Positions 25,218 to 32,775 of a stretch of DNA of 35,206 bases are shown one piece after another; the stretch's first letter is position 1, and each line of letters begins with the position of its first letter. The notes beneath the pieces are model-generated. The model ran no database searches. It was not told the origin of the DNA and saw only the letters and a program-made list of their open reading frames with translations. Made by a program: the position numbers and the translations under genes. The DNA is from Leekyejoonella antrihumi (GTDB lineage Bacteria; Actinomycetota; Actinomycetes; Actinomycetales; Dermatophilaceae), in contig NZ_VCQV01000045.1 of NCBI RefSeq assembly GCF_007845645.1, positions 1 to 35,206 of the forward strand, given 5' to 3'.

Positions 25218-26096
25218 GTGCAAGAACTAGTGATCACGGTCATCGGCGGCCTTGGCCAAGGAGCGGTCATCGCCCTGGTCGCGATGAGCCTCAACGTCCT
25301 CTACAACGCCTCGGGCATCCTCAACTTCGCGCAAGGAGACTTCCTGGTACTCGGCGGTGTCCTGGCCTTCGTCACCGTCGAGTCCCACAGCCCCACCATC
25401 GTGATCATTGGCATCGTGATCGCGGCCGCCGTGCTCGTGGGCATCACCATGGGCGTGCAAGGCGTCCTGACTTTGGCCCGGCTCCGCTCGTCCGTGGAGC
25501 AACACACCTGGCTGGTCACCACCTTGGCGGCCTCCGCGATCCTCGAGTCGTGCATCCTGCTCGTCGAGGGGCCAGCCCAACTGGTCGTGCCCAACAAGCT
25601 GGGCAGCTTCACCATCGCCGGGGTCACCCAGCCATGGCTGTACCCGATCTTGCTCGGCGTCGCGATCGCGATCTTCGGGGGCCTACAGGCGTTCTATCGC
25701 CGCACCACGGCGGGCCTGGCGATGAACGCCCTGCGGCAAGACCTCGAAGCAGCCCGCGCCGCCGGGGCAAACGTGCGGATGCTCCAGCTCGCCGGCTTCG
25801 TGATCAGCGGCATCATTGTCGGTCTCGCCGGCGCGCTGGCCGCACCGGTCGTCAGCCTGTCACAGGCCTCAGGGATCGGCTACGCGCTCAACGGGTTCGC
25901 CGCAGCCGTCATCGGCGGGCTCGGTAACCAGTTCGGCGCCCTGATTGCCGGCCCGGTCCTCGGCATCGTCACCGAGGTCGCCATCTTCCACCTCGGCGGG
26001 GAATACCAACAGATCGCGCCCCTGGTACTGCTGGCCGTCGTGCTGTTGTGGCGGCCACAGGGCATCTTCGGCCAGGTCGCCCCAAGGAGGGTGTGA
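25218..26096 (+). CDS. ABC transporter permease, LivH family
   Basis: 292 residues with about eight membrane helices. LivH hallmarks: LNVLYNASGILNFAQGDFLVLGG, MNALRQDLEAARAAGANVRMLQLAGFVISGIIVG and GIGYALNGFAAAVIGGLGNQFGALIAGPVLG. It starts at GTG 25218 after GGGAG; its TGA overlaps the next ATG (TGATG at 26094-26098). It forms the first half of the import channel for the lipoprotein encoded before it. Confidence 0.9.
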   Translation: MQELVITVIGGLGQGAVIALVAMSLNVLYNASGILNFAQGDFLVLGGVLAFVTVESHSPTIVIIGIVIAAAVLVGITMGVQGVLTLARLRSSVEQHTWLVTTLAASAILESCILLVEGPAQLVVPNKLGSFTIAGVTQPWLYPILLGVAIAIFGGLQAFYRRTTAGLAMNALRQDLEAARAAGANVRMLQLAGFVISGIIVGLAGALAAPVVSLSQASGIGYALNGFAAAVIGGLGNQFGALIAGPVLGIVTEVAIFHLGGEYQQIAPLVLLAVVLLWRPQGIFGQVAPRRV

Positions 26097-27877
26097 TGAC
26101 GACAACAGCCAGGGAACCGTCGACCGCGCCCCATGACCGCTCGTGGCGGCTGGGCGTGCGGATCCGACACGAGCACCGCACCGAAGTCACCGCCGGCATC
26201 GTGATCGTCCTGGTCACCAGCCTCCTGCCATTCGCCCTCGGAAGCGTGTACTGGCAGCAGGCCATGCTGCTGGTCGACCTCTATGTCGCGGCCGCGGTCT
26301 TCTTGAACATTCTGCGCGGCGAAGGAGGACAGATACACTTCGGACTCGCCGCCGTCTTCGGCGCCGCCGCCTACACCGAAGGCATGGCAGCGACCATCTG
26401 CGGGCTGAACTTCTGGCTGTCCCTGGCGATCGGCGTGGTCATCGGGTTCGTGTTCGGGACCGTCACCGCGCTGCCTGCGCTGCGCGTGCAAAGCTACTAT
26501 TTGGGCTTTATCACCCTGGCGGTCGCCGTCGTACTGCCGGCCATGCTGCTCAACTACAACGACTTCACCCATGCCGCATCCGGGATACCGGTCGTCAGCC
26601 CCGGGATGTACACCACCACGGTCTGGGGCATGAACTGGGTGGACATCGTGGCCATCATCTTGGCGGCACTAAGTTTCGTGATCCACGCCGTCGTGAGGGC
26701 ATCCCGGTTCGGCCGACACTTGAAAGTCGCGGCCGACAGCCCCGAAGCAGCCGCCAGCTTGGGAATGCGTCCCGGGGTACTGCGCCTCGCAGCGTTCGGA
26801 CTTGCCAGCCTCGGCGCGTCCCTGTGCGGTGCGCTCTACGTGCCCGCCACGGGCTTCATCAGCCCCGGGGCGTTCCCGTTCACCCTGTCGATCCTGTTCT
26901 ACTTCGCCGTCATCGTCGGCGGCGCAGGAAGCATCGTCGGGCCCCTGCTGGGCATCTACCTGCTCTACCTCGTCCCGAACGTCGTCTTCTCCGGCCTCGC
27001 GCAATACCGGCTGCTGATCTACGGGTGCATCGCCTTCATCGTCATGCTCATCTTCCCCGACGGCATCATCGGCTTCCTCCGGTCACGGTTCGCCTCGGCC
27101 GGAACAATTGACCCAGACCTGGGCGAGCGGCTCTCCGAGGCGATGCTCAGCCACCATGCCGATGCACCACTGGAGAGCCGACGCAGCGACGAGCCCGCCT
27201 TGACCGTGACCGACGCGGCCAGACAATTTGGAAACGTCCATGCGCTCGATGGTGCCAGCCTCGAGATCCACGCGGGCACCGTGCATGGGCTGGTAGGCGC
27301 CAACGGATCCGGCAAAACCACTCTCCTCAACGCCATCTCGGGCTTCATTACCCTCGACCGTGGCTCGGTGCACGTAACAGGTCAAGACATCACCACCTTG
27401 TCGGCGACCCGCCGCGCACGCAACGGGCTCGGTCGCACGTTCCAAGCCCCGCGCGTGTTCGAGGACATGTCACTCCAAGAGAACCTGCACCTAGACACCC
27501 CACCTGACCACCAGGACCTCGACACCTGGCAACGCTGGGACCAGACCAGCGCTCAGGCCCTGACCCACGGCCAGCGCCGCCTCACCGAGCTGTACAGGGT
27601 ACTGACCCGACGCCCCTCGGTGCTGCTACTCGACGAGCCTGCAGCCGGCCTGTCCGCCAGCGAGCGTGACGAACTCGGCCAGGTACTGACCCGGCTGGCA
27701 CAAGACGGGGTCGCGGTCCTGCTGGTCGAACATGACCTCACACTGGTGTGGAACATCGCCCACACGGTCTCGGTCATGGAGCTGGGCAAGGTCGTGCGCA
27801 CCGGCACCCCGTCAGCGCTGGCCGACGACCCGGTGATCGACTCACTGCTAGGGGGCGTCTCCAATGCTCAACGTTGA
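26096..27877 (+). CDS. ABC transporter permease-ATPase fusion, LivM-LivG
   Basis: 593 residues from ATG 26096, overlapping the LivH stop, with AAGGAGGGTG just upstream. Residues 30-330 are a LivM permease (FLNILRGEGGQIHFGLAAVFG, RASRFGRHLKVAADSPEAAASLGM, FYFAVIVGGAGSIVGPLLG, LIFPDGIIGFL). After a linker, residues 368-593 are a LivG ATPase: Walker A GANGSGKTT (401-409), GRTFQAPRVFEDMS, signature LTHGQRR (489-495), Walker B VLLLDEP (509-515) and VEHD switch. The helical subdomain between Q-loop and signature is short, and the signature is LTHGQ rather than LSYGQ. LivM-LivG fusions occur in actinobacteria. The frame is uninterrupted, so a single polypeptide is expected. Confidence 0.9.
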   Translation: MTTTAREPSTAPHDRSWRLGVRIRHEHRTEVTAGIVIVLVTSLLPFALGSVYWQQAMLLVDLYVAAAVFLNILRGEGGQIHFGLAAVFGAAAYTEGMAATICGLNFWLSLAIGVVIGFVFGTVTALPALRVQSYYLGFITLAVAVVLPAMLLNYNDFTHAASGIPVVSPGMYTTTVWGMNWVDIVAIILAALSFVIHAVVRASRFGRHLKVAADSPEAAASLGMRPGVLRLAAFGLASLGASLCGALYVPATGFISPGAFPFTLSILFYFAVIVGGAGSIVGPLLGIYLLYLVPNVVFSGLAQYRLLIYGCIAFIVMLIFPDGIIGFLRSRFASAGTIDPDLGERLSEAMLSHHADAPLESRRSDEPALTVTDAARQFGNVHALDGASLEIHAGTVHGLVGANGSGKTTLLNAISGFITLDRGSVHVTGQDITTLSATRRARNGLGRTFQAPRVFEDMSLQENLHLDTPPDHQDLDTWQRWDQTSAQALTHGQRRLTELYRVLTRRPSVLLLDEPAAGLSASERDELGQVLTRLAQDGVAVLLVEHDLTLVWNIAHTVSVMELGKVVRTGTPSALADDPVIDSLLGGVSNAQR

Positions 27878-28577
27878 TGACATCAGCGCACGATACGGTC
27901 GCGTGCCGGCGCTGAACGGCGTTTCGCTGCAGGTGAACCCGGGCGAACTACTGGCCATCGTGGGCCCGAACGGCGCCGGCAAGACCACCCTCGCTAAGTG
28001 CATCGCCGGGTTTGTCACCCCGACCCACGGCACGATCAGTCTCGACGGACAGCGCATCAGCAACCAACGACCGGACAAGCTCGTGCGGAACGGGGTCCGG
28101 CTCGTGCTCGAAGGCCACCGCGTCTTCCCCGAACTGACCGTTCACGAGAACCTTCGGCTCGGGCGGCTCGCGCTAAGTGACGCCGCCCAGTTCCCACAAC
28201 GCCTCGAGGACGTCCTCGACCTGTTCCCGATCCTGCGCGAGCGTCTACGCCAGCCAGCCCGTGAGCTCAGCGGGGGCCAGCAACAGCTTCTCGCACTCGC
28301 CCAGGCGTTCATCGGTGAGCCCCAGCTGCTGATGTGCGATGAACCATCGCTCGGCGTGGCCCAGCGGCTCATCCCAGAGATCCTGACTGCGCTGCGCCGG
28401 ATGGCGGAGCGGGGCACTCGGGTCATCGTGATCGAACAAGTCCTCACCCCGCCACTCAGCATTGCCGATCAGGTCATTGTCCTCAACCGTGGAACCGTCA
28501 TCGCTCGCGGTACACCAGGCGACTTCCCCCGAGAGCGCCTGCAGGAACTGTTCCTGGGAACCACCTCCGACGGCTGA
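27864..28577 (+). CDS. ABC transporter ATP-binding protein, LivF family
   Basis: 237 residues overlapping the LivM-LivG gene by 14 bp. Walker A GPNGAGKTT (34-42), FPELTVHENLRLG, signature LSGGQQQ (135-141), Walker B LLMCDEP (155-161), IVIEQ switch region and the LivF-type ending DQVIVLNRGTVIARGTP. It pairs with the fused LivG ATPase to energise uptake. Confidence 0.92.
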   Translation: MLNVDDISARYGRVPALNGVSLQVNPGELLAIVGPNGAGKTTLAKCIAGFVTPTHGTISLDGQRISNQRPDKLVRNGVRLVLEGHRVFPELTVHENLRLGRLALSDAAQFPQRLEDVLDLFPILRERLRQPARELSGGQQQLLALAQAFIGEPQLLMCDEPSLGVAQRLIPEILTALRRMAERGTRVIVIEQVLTPPLSIADQVIVLNRGTVIARGTPGDFPRERLQELFLGTTSDG

Positions 28578-28586
28578 ACGGACCCA

Positions 28587-29627
28587 ATGATGCAGATATC
28601 CGTAATTCCCGGCGATGGAATCGGGCCTGAAGTGATCGCCGAAGCACTCAAGGTTCTTCGCGCACTCGATCAGCGGTTCGCCCTTGGAGCCTCCGTGACG
28701 CAGGTAGACCTTGGCGCCGAGGCCTACCTACGTGACGGCGCGATCCTTCCCGCGGCCGCCATCGACACGCTGGCACACAGTGACGCAATACTTCTCGGCG
28801 CCCTCGGGGACCCACGCGTGACTCCGGGGATCCTCGAACGCGGCATCATCGTCGCCCTACGGACCCGATTTCGGCAGCCCGTCAACGTGCGCCCCTGCAA
28901 GACCCGCCCTGGGATCCCCAGCCCACTACGCGATGTCGGACCGACAGGATGCGACTTCGTCATCGTGCGGGAAAACACCGAAGGACTCTACGTCGGAACC
29001 GGCACCAGCGCACACACCGGACAGCAGACCGCGGTCGCCGTACACACCTCAATCACGACCATGACCGCAACAGAGACCGCAGTGCGCTACGCGTTCACGC
29101 TCGCACGCCAGCGGCGGCGCCACCTGACCCTGTGCCACAAGACCAACATCCTCCTGGACGCGGGTCAGCTCTGGATGCAGGCAATCGAACGAATCAGCAC
29201 CCAGTTCCCCGACGTCGACGTTGACTACGCCCACGTCGATGCGATGTGCCTCCACCTACTGCAGCGACCTCAACGCTACGACGTGATCGTCACGGACAAC
29301 CTGTTCGGCGACATCCTGTCCGACCTCGGCGCGGGTATCCAAGGAGGTCTCGGCACCGCAGCAAGCGCTAACCTCAACCTCGATGGAAGCGCACCCAGCA
29401 TGTTCGAACCCGTGCACGGATCGGCGCCGGACATCGCCGGCACCGGGACCGCGAACCCGGCGGCTGCGATCTTGTCCGTGGCGATGATGCTGGAGAACCT
29501 CGGGCACGCCGATGCCGCCGCCGCGTGTGACGCTGCCGTCAACAACGCGTTGCAGCAAGTCAACACGTCAGGGACGGCCGCATTCACCCGAGAACTTGGC
29601 GATGCCGTTGTCGCCGAGATCGGTTGA
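28587..29627 (+). CDS. Isopropylmalate/tartrate dehydrogenase-like decarboxylating dehydrogenase
   Basis: 346 residues of the isocitrate/isopropylmalate dehydrogenase family: ISVIPGDGIGPEV at the start, NVRPCK, IVRENTEGLYVG, CHKTNIL (catalytic Lys), YDVIVTDNLFGDILSDLGAGIQGGLG (catalytic and metal Asp) and FEPVHGSAPDIAGTGTANP, an NAD-binding loop. The family oxidises (2R,3S)-2-hydroxy acids and decarboxylates them with NAD and Mg/Mn. It lies 9 bp after LivF, far from any leucine genes, so a catabolic hydroxy-diacid (tartrate-, malate- or alkylmalate-like) is more likely than leucine synthesis. ATGs at 28587 and 28590 are both possible; the ribosome site is weak. A hairpin overlaps its stop codon. 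Confidence 0.85.
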   Translation: MMQISVIPGDGIGPEVIAEALKVLRALDQRFALGASVTQVDLGAEAYLRDGAILPAAAIDTLAHSDAILLGALGDPRVTPGILERGIIVALRTRFRQPVNVRPCKTRPGIPSPLRDVGPTGCDFVIVRENTEGLYVGTGTSAHTGQQTAVAVHTSITTMTATETAVRYAFTLARQRRRHLTLCHKTNILLDAGQLWMQAIERISTQFPDVDVDYAHVDAMCLHLLQRPQRYDVIVTDNLFGDILSDLGAGIQGGLGTAASANLNLDGSAPSMFEPVHGSAPDIAGTGTANPAAAILSVAMMLENLGHADAAAACDAAVNNALQQVNTSGTAAFTRELGDAVVAEIG

Positions 29628-29636
29628 TCTCGGCGA
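29611..29636 (+). terminator. Hairpin overlapping the end of the ABC/dehydrogenase operon
   Basis: TCGCCGAGATC and GATCTCGGCGA form a perfect 11-bp stem with loop GGTT. The stop codon (29625-29627) lies inside it. It has no T-tail but marks the end of the long operon from 20180. Confidence 0.65.
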
Positions 29637-29770
29637 CAAGACCACACGCCGCGTCACCGAGGCGACCGCGCATCGTGCAGGGCACGCCAGGCCATCGAGC
29701 GGGAACGAGTTATCGGAGGGATGACGCAGCTGGCGTCACCTCCTACTTCGAGTGGAACTCATGTGCCAGA

Positions 29771-29804
29771 ACGGGGCCCGTGGAGAAAGCTCCACGGGCC
29801 CCGT
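29771..29804. terminator. Strong 15-bp perfect hairpin
   Basis: ACGGGGCCCGTGGAG (29771-29785) and CTCCACGGGCCCCGT (29790-29804) pair perfectly around a 4-nt loop, AAAG on the plus strand. No T-run follows on either strand. It would be very stable and could stop transcription in both directions or protect an RNA end. Confidence 0.7.
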
Positions 29805-29892
29805 TGACCGTATTCCCTCTGCGAAGTGATCTTCGGGCATTTGCTGACGCCTCTCCGCCGCTCGCTCCGGGCGGGGATGCTGCCCGGGAACG

Positions 29893-29918
29893 AAAAAACC
29901 TCCCGAGGTAACGGGAGG
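29893..29918 (-). terminator. Intrinsic terminator on the minus strand
   Basis: Read on the minus strand, CCTCCCG, a 6-nt loop and CGGGAGG are followed by TTTTTT and CG. This is a classic Rho-independent terminator, rare in such GC-rich DNA. No minus-strand gene of normal size lies upstream of it, so it probably terminates a short leader or small RNA that starts near 30000. Confidence 0.7.
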
Positions 29919-30203
29919 CACGCGCGCCGGAAAAGATCCGACGCGCTAGTCGATAATCGCCGCAGCGGTGGTAGCCGCGCACCCAAGATGCATCACGTCA
30001 TGAATTATGCTGCAAACACAACACCATTCGTAGCCCCGTCTCACCATCTGAGGCTTGTCAATGGGAGTCGTCCCTCGTCTCGGCTCAGCAAAGTTCGACG
30101 ACCCGTTAGACATCGGCCCCCAAGAGCCCCTATAAGCTCACCGACCCGGTCGCCATCCGGATCTGTGGACGCACCGAGTGGAAGCTGACCCTGACCGTGA
30201 TTG

Positions 30204-30401
30204 CTACTCGAGTCGGCGTGGACACCGCGACCGCGCAGGCCGCAGAAGGTCGCAGTGAGCCGACGAGCCGAGTCGGACGGCTGGCCCACCATGCATCTTG
30301 TCGCCAAGGACGATACCGGCGATGGTCAGGGCGAACGGGATAGCCAGACTGATCGTCAGAGCACCGATACCGTCGACCAGGATGTCCTCGTAGCGCACCA
30401 T
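30204..30401 (-). CDS. Possible small membrane protein, unrecognised
   Basis: A 65-residue frame starting at ATG 30401 with one hydrophobic stretch (ALTISLAIPFALTIAGIVLG, about residues 14-33). GGGAGGG lies about 12 bp upstream, a marginal ribosome site. The C-terminal half is Arg/Ser-rich and looks non-coding. I do not recognise it; it may be a remnant of a membrane protein or simply chance. Confidence 0.2.
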   Translation of the reverse strand: MVRYEDILVDGIGALTISLAIPFALTIAGIVLGDKMHGGPAVRLGSSAHCDLLRPARSRCPRRLE

Positions 30402-30496
30402 CAAATTTCGGGGCCCTCCCGCGGCCAAGTGAGTAGAGAGATCACGGAATAGGGGCCGGTCAGCCCCGGGGCAACCGCAGGCTGTCCGACCTGCGG

Positions 30497-30672
30497 TCAG
30501 TGGGGCAGGTGGTCTAGGGCTTGGTAGGTGCGGTTGGCGGCGGCGGAGCGGCGTTGTTCGATGGCGGTGGTGTCGATGTACGCCTGCTGGTAGTCAAGGA
30601 CGCGTGTCCGAGTAGGGCCATGATCTCGCTGGCGGTGGCGCCGTCCTCGGCCAGCCGGGTCGCGAACGTTAT
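30497..30672 (-). pseudogene. Tyrosine integrase C-terminal remnant with frameshift
   Basis: On the minus strand the sequence encodes TFATRLAEDGATASEIMALLGHAS and, one frame over, TTSQAYIDTTAIEQRRSAAANRTYQAL up to a stop at 30497. Together these match the end of the intact integrase at 30972-31913 (TFATTLAQHGTSARELMTLLGHAS, then ATSQNYIDATAVEQRAAAAA). One missing base near 30584-30587 breaks the frame just before the nucleophilic Tyr. Upstream similarity stops at about 30672. It is a decayed, diverged paralogue, not an exact duplicate, and part of a tandem integrase arrangement. Confidence 0.75.
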
Positions 30673-30971
30673 CTGTAGTGGATTTTGCGTTTTGCCTGGT
30701 GGGGCAGCGATTTCGGGTGTGAGGCACGTGAGGCACGCGGGGGCCCTGGATGCAGGATAGAGGCGCCGATCGGCCCAACGGGCGAGTGGCCGGTTTGTCG
30801 GAGGCTTCCGCGCACGATCGCGCTGTTGTGGAGCCCGCGGACGGCAGTTGGTGGTGGCGATCTGGGTGCCACGGCCGTCGATGTCTTCGCGGTTGGCCGC
30901 GCGGTGACGCGACGGGTGCTGCGCTGCTCGCTGGGTGAGTCCGCCTCGCCGTGCGAGGACGGCTGCTGCGT

Positions 30972-31913
30972 CTACCGTGCGGGCCGGTTGAGTGCCTGGT
31001 ACATCGGGTTGGCTGCGGCCGCGGCCCGTTGTTCGACGGCGGTGGCGTCGATGTAGTTCTGACTGGTGGCCATCGATGCATGCCCGAGCAGGGTCATGAG
31101 CTCTCGGGCGCTGGTGCCGTGCTGAGCGAGCGTAGTCGCGAAGGTATGCCGGAGTGCATGCACCAAGGCGTAAGGGGAGCGGTGGTCGGCGACCCCGGCG
31201 GCGCGCAGCCCGGTAGCGACCAGGTACTGCAGGCCGCTGCGCTGCAGGGGTTTGCCGTGGTGGTCGACGAACAGGGCCGATCGGGCGCCGATCCGTTTGG
31301 CGGGGAACTGTTCCCGGCGAGAGGCCTGGTAGGCGTCGATGACTTGCTGCAGCGCGTCTTCGATGGGCACGGTGCGGGCCTTGCTGCCCTTGCCGACCAC
31401 CCGGATGCGCCGTTCACCCGGGCCGCCGGTGATCGATGAGACCTTCAGGCACAGCAGCTCCGCGGACCGCAGCCCGGTCAGCAGCAGTGTGGCCAGGACA
31501 GCCAGGTCCCTTTCGGGCCATGGGTTTCGCGCGTCCGGACGGGGCAGGGCCGCCGACGTGAGCAGCCGTTGCACGGTGTCGGTGCCGGTCAGCGGTTTCG
31601 GGCCGGTGGAGCGGGGGTGAGCCTTGGGGACGGCGGCCATCGGGTTGCCGTCCCGGTACCCGTCGGCGACCAGGAACGCGAAGAACTGGTTCCAGGTGGA
31701 CCAGGCCCGGCCGATCGAGGCCTTCGCGTGAGTTCCCGCGAACGCGGCGAACGCCTCCCGCAGCACCCGTGGTGTCAGATCCTCCACGGTCACCTCGTCA
31801 AACTCGCCGCCGGCCTGGTGGGCGATGATTGCCAGGATCCCGGTGAGGTCACGCCGGTACGCGGCCCGCGTGTGCGGGCTTGGCTTCGCCGCGGCCCGCG
31901 CCGCCAGGAACAC
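30972..31913 (-). CDS. Tyrosine-type site-specific integrase/recombinase
   Basis: 313 residues with an N-terminal core-binding SAM-like domain (SPHTRAAYRRDLTGIL, WSTWNQFFAFLVADGYRDGNP) and a full catalytic domain: Arg in LLLTGLRSAELLCL, KGSKARTVPI, H-A-L-R-H-T-F (HxxR), LLGHAS and nucleophile Tyr in SQNYIDATAVEQ. The only start codon in the open frame is GTG 31913. An ATG 96 bp upstream (32009) is in the same phase but is followed three codons later by TGA (32000-31998). The intervening 28 codons read as a plausible integrase N-terminus (DTRPGAVTDAID), so the original start may have been lost through a nonsense mutation. No attachment site was identified. Confidence 0.85.
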   Translation of the reverse strand: MFLAARAAAKPSPHTRAAYRRDLTGILAIIAHQAGGEFDEVTVEDLTPRVLREAFAAFAGTHAKASIGRAWSTWNQFFAFLVADGYRDGNPMAAVPKAHPRSTGPKPLTGTDTVQRLLTSAALPRPDARNPWPERDLAVLATLLLTGLRSAELLCLKVSSITGGPGERRIRVVGKGSKARTVPIEDALQQVIDAYQASRREQFPAKRIGARSALFVDHHGKPLQRSGLQYLVATGLRAAGVADHRSPYALVHALRHTFATTLAQHGTSARELMTLLGHASMATSQNYIDATAVEQRAAAAANPMYQALNRPAR

Positions 31914-32062
31914 GTCGATCGCGTCCGTGACCGCGCCTGGCCTGGTGTCGAGGTGCGCGCCCGTGCCCGTCCCCGGTGAGGCGGGAGACTGGGCGGCTCA
32001 CGTGGTCATGGTGCCTACCTTGCCACCAGCATCTGCGGCGCCGCCGCACCGAGGACCCCGGC

Positions 32063-32569
32063 GTGAAGGTCACCCAGCTACTGGCCGAGATCCGTGACCT
32101 GGGGTACCCCGGCAGCGCGAACCTGTTGACCAGGTACCTGAATCAGGGCCGCGCCGAGCAAGACCGCGCACACCTGTCCCCGCGGCGGGCCACCCGTCTG
32201 CTGCTGACCAAGCCCCAGAACCTGACCAGGCAGCAACGCGAGCTCCTTGACCGGATCGCCGCGGCATGCCCCGAGGTCGCTGCACTTCGCGAGCAGGTGA
32301 GGTCGTTCGCGAAGCTGCTGAGACCACGGAAGGCCAACGCTGCCAGGCTGGATGAGTGGATCCGCGGCGTGCAGGCCGCGGACCTGCCGCACCTGCGGTC
32401 CTTCGCGAGTGGCCTCGAGCTGGACCACGCGGCGGTGGTCGCCGCGGTGTCCACCTCGCATCACAACGGTAAGACGGAGGGCGCGAACACGCGCACGAAG
32501 GCAATCAAACGGCAGATGTCCGGCCGGGCAGGCTTCCAGCTACTACGACACCGAATCCTCCTGGGATGA
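32063..32569 (+). pseudogene. ISL3-family transposase, C-terminal half
   Basis: 168 codons from GTG 32063 to the stop at 32567-32569 match the end of ISL3 transposases: VTQLLAEIRDLGYPGSANLL, HLSPRRATRLLL, RQQRELLDRIAAACPEV, LPHLRSFASGLELD and finally NGKTEGANTRTKAIKRQMSG-RAGFQLLRHRILLG with the catalytic Glu of the DDE triad (TEGANT). The N-terminal zinc-binding region and first Asp are missing. The frame continues open upstream to 31976 but without similarity. Its right terminal repeat follows 3 bp after the stop. Confidence 0.85.
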
Positions 32570-32572
32570 ACC

Positions 32573-32595
32573 ACCACCAAAAGTGATCCAGAGCC
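32573..32595 (-). repeat. ISL3 right terminal inverted repeat
   Basis: ACCACCAAAAGTGATCCAGAGCC; its complement begins GGCTCTGGATCACTTTTGG, the typical end of ISL3 elements. It lies immediately behind the transposase tail. A related copy in the opposite orientation lies at 19007-19030. Confidence 0.65.
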
Positions 32596-32612
32596 AAATT
32601 TGCGACAGTCCC
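32594..32612 (+). repeat. 19-bp direct repeat, copy 1
   Basis: CCAAATTTGCGACAGTCCC, 18 of 19 identical to the copy at 32775-32793. The two copies bracket the group II intron remnant. Copy 1 overlaps the last 2 bp of the ISL3 terminal repeat. Confidence 0.7.
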
Positions 32613-32775
32613 GAGTCCTCATGGAAGCTGCCGCAAAGCGGCCGCGGGACTTCGCGCACTGGGCCTGGGTGAAACCGGCGGTCAGATGACCAGGACGACA
32701 AGAGCCGTATGACGGGAGACTGTCACGTACGGAACTGTGGGAGCCCGGGGGTGCAATTCCCCCGGGCCACCCGAC
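32613..32775 (+). mobile_element. Group II intron 3' end: maturase tail plus domains V and VI
   Basis: The frame ending at TGA 32687-32689 reads MEAAKRPRDFAHWAWVKPAVR, the usual LFAHW-type ending of a group II intron reverse transcriptase/maturase. Domain V lies at 32702-32735: GAGCCGTATGAC, terminal loop, then GTCACGTACGGAAC, with the catalytic AGC triad and the 2-nt bulge. Domain VI follows as a 9-bp stem (GCCCGGGGG/CCCCCGGGC at 32743-32767). The intron ends around CCACCCGAC at 32775 with a candidate branch-point A at 32769. All upstream domains and most of the protein are gone, so it is dead. Confidence 0.85.
32702..32735 (+). ncRNA. Group II intron domain V (catalytic RNA hairpin)
   Basis: The 34-nt hairpin has the lower stem GCCGTA/TACGG, a two-nucleotide CG bulge, the upper stem TGAC/GTCA and the AGC triad at its 5' base, matching the domain V consensus GAGCCGUAU...ACGUACGGUUC. 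It is the most conserved part of the ribozyme and is intact here although the intron is truncated. Confidence 0.85.

Larger units (their letters stand above)
29637..30496. other. 860-bp non-coding region rich in RNA hairpins
   Basis: No protein gene is well supported. The first 350 bp hold several strong hairpins: GGAGG-GA-TGACGC/GCGTCA-CCTCC at 29715-29743, the 15-bp stem at 29771-29804 and the minus-strand terminator at 29893-29918. On the minus strand a 15-codon frame (ATG at 29991, stop inside the following hairpin) precedes the terminator. From 30000 to 30200 I see nothing recognisable. A minus-strand frame at 30204-30401 encodes one hydrophobic segment. Confidence 0.5.

Noticed and set aside
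29941-29995. T-box-like string GGTGGTAGCCGCG on the plus strand
   Set aside because: It resembles the T-box GGTGGTACCGCG but has an extra base in the invariant part, no stem I or specifier loop is seen and no aminoacyl-tRNA synthetase or amino-acid gene follows.
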